The notes under the pieces were generated by a model. That model had not been told where the DNA came from and searched no databases. It saw nothing but the letters and a program-made list of their open reading frames with translations. From assembly GCA_904066235.2 (NCBI GenBank), contig CAJFCV020000003.1, forward strand, positions 1,178,001-1,242,000: a stretch of DNA of 64,000 nt, read 5' to 3'. Shown piece after piece: positions 58,301-64,000 of this stretch. Both the position numbers and the translations under genes were made by a program. The number at the start of each line of letters is the position of its first letter. The stretch's first letter is position 1. This DNA is from Bursaphelenchus xylophilus (lineage: Eukaryota > Nematoda > Chromadorea > Rhabditida > Aphelenchoididae).

Positions 58301-61300
58301 TGAAATTTGAAATTTTTTGGAAAAATCGAAATTTTGGTTAAAAAATAGCTCTAAAAAGAGTGAAAACGGGTAAAATAATAGTGATTTCAATGGTTTACAC
58401 TTTTCGAAACGTATTGCAAACAATAAAAATGCAAGAAATAAATTTCCAATAATTTTGTGACACTTCGTCAAAAAATTGATAGCGAAATGTCAAAGAGTAA
58501 ATTTTGATCGGAAACTCGGAATGACAAGAAACGGTTATAAAACGGTTAATTTAGCGTTGAAAGTAACAGTTTTGTAGTGCTTTTACACTATTTTTTATGT
58601 TATATTAGAGATTGACGATCAATGGTATAAATCAAGCGTTAGTAGCTCAAAAACACAGAAAATAAATAGCCATGAGACCACAAAGACTAGTTACAACTAC
58701 AAGGACTGCTAGGTTAAAAAATACAGTGACTCATTGCTTTGTTATGAGTAAAAAAGTTGAAGTTTGTCAAGTACAACATCAAAACTGTCGAAAAATTTCA
58801 AAAATCACGTGAAAATGACGTTTTCAAGGTCGACAGGGTACAAAAACTCAGACGACATCACATTCCGCACAGATTGAGCACTCACCATTGTTATTCCGCA
58901 CGCCGTGTGGGTTGTTATTATTCTCGAAACTCATCTGATTCAAACTCCGCTTCACTCGATCCAACGTGTTATCTTCAAATAAAAAGCAACCGGTTAAAAT
59001 TGGTCAGGCAAAATCAGGAGGGCAAACAAGAAATTAGTATACTATTAACAAATTTTATAAAAGAAGAGTTGAGTTTTTTGGGGGGTCTCTAGTGTAATAT
59101 AAATTTTTGATGATTTTGGGGAAATAAGGGGGTATATAGGGGATATATCGAATCTAGAGGGAATAAAAGGAAATTCTGCCACCATTAGACTCCAATGCTA
59201 CAGTAACCGAACGAAAATTTGACGAAAATCGTGATTTTATCCCTAAACATCACCCATTTTGAACAATTTTCGAGTTTCTGAGGTTTCCTAGTAGGAAGGT
59301 GAATTTAAGATGACTTCTCTATATTTTAAAGGGCCTAAACACACTTAAAAAAATGTCTAGCGCATTTATTAGGACTTGAAGTTTAGCAAATACGAAAAAT
59401 CATCAAAAATTTGGGGAAATTTGGAAAAAGAGGGAGAAAGCGAATATTTCATAAAATTTTCGATAGATTTTGATTTTAAAATACACTCCAGTCCACAAGG
59501 CATCCATATATAACACTTACTTGGTAGGAATATCAAAAATTCTAACCTTATTTTAGGTGACCTACTATAATATAAATTATATCAAAAAATCCTAAAAATT
59601 AGACATTTTTTACGCTAGATCGGGAGAAAATTGGGCTTAGATACTCCATAAATTATATTCAATCCGAAACTGAGAAAAGAACCACAAAAATCGACCGAAA
59701 ATTGTATTCACCATGCTCACCTGCGCCTTTCTCGCTCTGCGGCGACGGGACATTGGTCGCCTCGCTGACCATCTGCGGCTCATCCAGATTCCGAAACTGA
59801 CTGCTGTACGCGCGCACGTCCTCACACTGATTCTCGCGATGCGAGGAGGACATGCGCAACAGCTTGTGTCGCTGACTCAGCATCCGCTTCCGAAACCCGC
59901 CCTCTTTGCCGCTCATGCGGACGTCGCGCAGGTTGTGCGTGATCACCAGCTTCTCGCAGAAGCTCTGCGCGAACTCGGGGTACATTTCGAGGACGTCGAG
60001 CAGGTCGTCGCGCAGGATCTTGTGCAGGTCGCAGTAGGTGAGGGCGCGAACCGAACACGAGGCCTTGCCCACGTCCTCGTAATAGACCGGGTTCTCGCCG
60101 AACACGTCGTCTTTTCCTGGAAGAAATGGGGGGATTGGATGGAATTTGGATGATTTGAGAAAAATAAAAAAAATTTAAATTAAAAAAAAAGATTTTGAAA
60201 ATTAAAGAAATTTTTTTTTGAAAATAAAAAAATTCAAATTCAAGAAAATTGAAAATCCCTCAGAAAACTTCAAAAAAAAAAAAAAAAATCCCCCCAAACC
60301 AACCTAAAATCCCAACAACTTGGTCGTGCTGGTCCACGATTTCCACTGACCCTCGGGCAATGAAAAATAATCCCGTTAAAATGTCGCCTCGATGGACCAA
60401 AGTATCACCAGGCGGAGAATGTGTGGTTCGAAACCGCAAAGAGAGCGCCCGAAGACAGCCGGGGGAAATATCTTTGAAGGCCGGCGAAGAATTGAGGAGA
60501 TTCCGGTGCAAATGTAAACAAATATCGGCTTGAAGACAGTCGGGAAACCCTTTGAGCACCTGAAAATTGATGTTTAGGTGGTCATTTTGGAAGGATTTTT
60601 TGGGGGATCATGAAATTTGGGATTTTTTTCGCACAGTGCAAAACTGTTTTTTCTGCACAGTGCAAAAAATTTTCAACCGTTTTTTAAGCGGTTTGGAAGA
60701 TAGAAAAAGGTATTCAAAACAGTTTGTAGAGTAAAATACGGCTGGTCTAACAAAGTGGACTTAAAATTCAAAAGCTTTTTAACCTAAAAAGTTGAAAAAG
60801 TGAGAAAATATTTTTTTCGCACAGTGCAAAAATATTTTTTCTGCACAGTGCAAAAAATTTTCAATCGTATTTTAGGCGATTTGGAAGATAAAAAAGCTAT
60901 TTAAAACAGTTTTTAGAGTAAAATACGGCTCGTTTATCATAATCAAATTAAAATTCCCGAAATTTTTTACCTAAAAATTTGAAAAATTGAAAATTTTTTC
61001 TGCACAGTGCAAAAAATTTCCAATCGCATTTTAAGCCAGCTGGCAGATAAAGAAAGTTATTGAAAAAGGATTTTTGGAGTAATGATATGGTCATCCAACT
61101 TTTTTGAAGTTAAAATTCCCAAACTTTTTTCCATAAAAATACCAAAAATGGAGAAAAAAATTTTCGCACCGTGCAGAAACAAAAAAATTCCGATCGTATT
61201 TTAAGCTTTTTTTAAGATAAAAAAAGTTTCCTAAAGTGGTTTATAGAGTAAAATACGGATAGTGTAAATGAGTGAATTTAAAATTTCAAAGCTTTTTTAC

Positions 61301-64000
61301 CTAAAAATTTGAAAAATCGAAATTTTTTTTTTCGCACCGTGCAGAACATTTTTTCGCACTGTGCAGAAATTCGTTGAGATGCCAAAAAATGTTTGGCATT
61401 TTTTTTTGTAAAATACGTCTATGGAGTCACCATATTAATTTTGATAAAACTCACAGTATTCATGTCAATGCCATTGGTGTAGGACCAGGCGTGTTGAAAG
61501 TACTCCTCTAACCGTTGCCTGAGGGGGTTGGGCACTTGGTGAAACCTGATGAACTCGCGCAACCGCGACAACTCGGTGTGATATCGCGCCGTTCCGCTGT
61601 ACAGTCGTTGGATGATCGCCGAGACGTTTCCGAACACCGAAGCGTACATTAACGCTGAAAACAGAGGTTGTAAAAATAGAGATATGAGATTTTTTTTAAC
61701 CGCGAAACAAGACTTTTTATTTCTCATTCTTCACAGTCACTGAAACTTGTTTTTTCACTGCACTGTGCACTCCGAAAAGGTTTTTTTTGGCAATGCACAG
61801 TGCAGCGAAAAAAATTTTGGCGATTGCAAAGTTCAGCGAATGCCTAGGGGAATGAAAGTAGGTTGGTAAAAAAGTCCAAAGCCTGTAGAAAATATAGGCC
61901 ATAAAAATTTTTCATATCGCTCTCTTTGCACTGTGCAAAAGAAAAATTTTTAGAAAACCGCACAGTGCAGCGAAAAATGTCGGTTTTTGCACTTTGCTGA
62001 ACCCAAAGTAGAAAAATTAAAATACTGTAATGAAGTGAAAATAACATGTTAATTTTAGGCCGAGTTTAAAATTTTTTGATTTCTTGTCCGCACCGTGCAA
62101 AATAAATAAATTTTTTAAACCGCACTGTGCAATGAAAAATTATTGGGTTTGCACGGTGCAGATACAAGATTTTACTAAGAAATTTTGCACAGTAAATTTT
62201 TAGAGCATTCTAATTCTTGAGATGTCAAAAATTTCAATTTTTTTTCTGCTGCACCGTGCAAAAAAAGATTTTTCAAAATTTGCACGGTGCGGTGATTTTT
62301 TTTGAAAATTTTTTGCAAAATTGAGAAAAATAAGTAATCTTAGAATATAAACCGAACTTACATCCAACAATCATCATCACAATGGTGAAGATTTTTTCGG
62401 CGTCCGTCGTGGCGGACACATTTCCGAAGCCGATGGAAGTGATGGTCGACAGCGTGAAATACAAGGATGTCACGTAGCGCGAATGCAGCGACGGACCGCC
62501 TGTTGGCATTGAGCCATTCCCGCTCGAGGTGTACGGTTCGTTGAGGTTGCGGGCTGGAAATTAAAAAAGTTTTTTTTGGGATTTTTTGAAACTTTTTGGG
62601 GGAATATTGGGGAAAATGGGATTTTTTTTAAAATTTAGGCAAATGGAAATACTTTTTTGGTTATTCACATACCCAAAGAACAGCCTTAGAAGCAAACAAC
62701 AAGCAAAACTTTTTGCACTGTGCAAAATTTTTTTTTCCGCACGGTGCGAAAAATACATGTAATTATCTCGGATTTTCCACTGTTTTGAGAAAAAAAGTTT
62801 TGAAATTTAAATTGCTAAGATTTAATAGACCGTATTTTACCCTAAAAACTCATTTTCGAACTTTTTTCTATCTCCTAAATCCGCTAAAATACGATCGAAA
62901 TTTTTTTGTACTGTGCGGAAAAATTTTAAAGACATGAAGAAATTGGCCGTATTTTACCCGAAAAACGCATTTTCAAGCTTTTCTTTGTCTCCTGTACCAG
63001 CTAAAATACGATCGAAATTTTCCTTGCACTGTGCAAAAATTTTTACCCGCACAGTGCGGAAAGAATTTTTTTTCAGATTTCAACTATTTCCAGAGAAAAA
63101 CTCTTGGCATTTAAATTGCTATGGGTTTAATAGACCGTATTTTACCCAAAAAACTCATTTTCAAACTTTTTTCTATCTCCTACATCCGCTAAAATACGAT
63201 CGAAAATTTTTTGCACTGTGCGGAAAAAATGATTTTTGCACAGTGCGAAAAATAATTCTTCTCAGATTTCGACTACTTCCGGAAAAACAAGTCTTAGAAT
63301 TCAGCCGGAAAAGGTTAAACTGACCGTATTTTACCATAAAAACTAATTTTGAGACTTTTTTCTATCTCATAGATCCGCTAAAATACGATCGAAAATTTTT
63401 TGCACTGTGCAAAAAAAAAATGATTTTTGCACTGTGCGGAAAAAATGATTTTTGCACAGTGCGAAAAATAATTCTTCTCAGATTTCGACTACTTCCGGAA
63501 AAACAAGTCTTAGAATTCAGCCGGAAAAGGTTAAACTGACCGTATTTTATCCTAAAACCTCATTTTAAAACTTTTTTTTATCTCCTAGACCAGCTAAAAT
63601 ACAATAGAAATTTTTTTGCACCGTGCTGAAAAAAATGATTTTGCACTGTGCAAAATTTCTTTTTCATTTGAAAAAAACCTTTTTGAAGCAAAATATTTTA
63701 GTCCAGCCAATCACAAAAAATCACCATAAAATTCACAAAACACTATAAGGAAAGCGAAGAAGCAAAAAAAAATTACGCCATCTGCCGAAGTCCATGTCCT
63801 TACCAAGCTGATGAAGCCACGTGATCTCTTTGTGCGGGAGCTCATGACTCCCGATCGCGTACCAAATACACGCCAACCAATGAGCGATCAGCGCGAACGT
63901 CGACATGAGCAACATCAACACGGCCGCGCCGTACTCCGAATATCGATCCAGTTTGCGCGCAACCCGGACCAATCGTAATAGACGGGCCGCTTTTAGGAGG
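55392..64000 (-). CDS. unc-103: ERG-type voltage-gated potassium channel, 3' part
   Basis: The gene continues beyond the window. Exons in transcript order: 64000-63777, 62553-62362, 61654-61455, 60559-60304, 60116-59721, 58972-58886, 58201-58037, 57563-57479, 57428-57328, 56975-56821 and 55640-55392. All phases match, giving 702 residues to the stop. The first exon has the end of S4 ([19 protein letters not shown]), the S4-S5 linker and S5. The second holds the pore helix and the ERG selectivity filter SIGFGNVS. The third has S6 and the C-linker ([20 protein letters not shown]). Exons 4-5 encode the cyclic-nucleotide-binding homology domain ([23 protein letters not shown]). Exons 8-9 encode a short C-terminal coiled coil ([13 protein letters not shown]). 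Identity to human ERG is very high through the membrane and cNBHD parts. ERG channels set resting and repolarising K+ current in nerve and muscle membranes. Confidence 0.96.
55641..56820. repeat. Last intron of the channel gene with a family B MITE and a GGGCGGGAAA repeat
   Basis: A family B copy lies at 56305-56548 (GGCGGACCTGATCGAGTGAC to GGATCAGGTCCGCCAGTG). A diverged GGGCGGGAAATTTCTTCTT repeat lies at 55720-55935. The rest is AT-rich. Confidence 0.8.
60620..61400. repeat. Intronic array with GCACAGTGC and GTAAAATACG, forward orientation
   Basis: Four degenerate units of about 170-190 bp. Each has one or two GCACAGTGC/GCACCGTGC palindromes, TCGTATTTTAGGCGATTTGG, AAGATA and GAGTAAAATACGG. 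It lies in the intron between the S6/C-linker exon and the first cNBHD exon. Confidence 0.85.
61740..62290. repeat. Scattered GCACTGTGC palindromes in the intron between pore and S6 exons
   Basis: About ten GCACAGTGC, GCACTGTGC, GCACCGTGC and GCACGGTGC words within 550 bp, without the longer unit seen on either side. Confidence 0.75.
62705..63660. repeat. Intronic array with GCACAGTGC and CGTATTTTAC, reverse orientation
   Basis: Five units of about 120-215 bp. Each has GACCGTATTTTACC, TTTTTTCTATCTCCTA, CCGCTAAAATACGATCGAAA and one to three GCACTGTGC words. They are reverse complements of the units at 60620-61400. The last two units are nearly identical over about 150 bp. Confidence 0.88.

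Noticed and set aside
59713..60153. 146-codon plus-strand frame
   Set aside because: Antisense of the cNBHD exon of the channel gene.

Overview
The window is animal DNA, almost certainly from a nematode. Genes are split by many introns ending in (T)TTTCAG. The recognisable products match well-known nematode genes: a GDP-L-fucose synthase, a chemoreceptor-type 7TM receptor, a CaMKK (ckk-1), a tandem CCCH zinc-finger protein and an ERG-type potassium channel (unc-103). Species cannot be named from the sequence. I rebuilt the exon structures by hand, checking splice phase at every junction; five of the six models stay in frame throughout.

Layout. 1-4929 (+): GDP-L-fucose synthase, lacking its first codons, with a 2.9 kb intron full of repeats and an apparent one-base excess in the first exon. 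5238-9951 (-): a 373-residue secreted protein of unknown family, convergent with the first gene. 11705-14527 (+): a complete 323-residue 7TM receptor. 14.5-42.7 kb: about 28 kb with no convincing gene, packed with palindromic (foldback) repeats. 42696-50292 (+): complete CaMKK, 532 residues. 50841-53139 (-): complete tandem CCCH protein, 236 residues, convergent with the kinase. 55392-64000 (-): 3' two-thirds of the ERG channel, from late S4 to the stop codon.

Most of the non-coding space belongs to a few inverted-repeat families. Family A has AGTCTGTCGGGAAAATAATG ends flanked by TA. Family B has CAGTG...GGACCTGATCC ends flanked by TA, Tc1/mariner-like. Family C is about 450 bp with CAGGGGAAGTAC ends. 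Family D is rich in the palindrome GCACAGTGC. Several larger foldbacks also occur. They nest in one another, fuse, and have been amplified into tandem arrays. The two most unusual structures are foldback elements that carry tRNA-like Pol III promoter modules in their arms, and homologous repeat arrays in opposite orientation on either side of the pore exons of the channel gene.

The genes do not form one pathway. The kinase, the channel and the 7TM receptor are types known to act in neurons and signalling; the fucose synthase and the zinc-finger protein belong to general metabolism and mRNA control. No operon with short spacing is evident.
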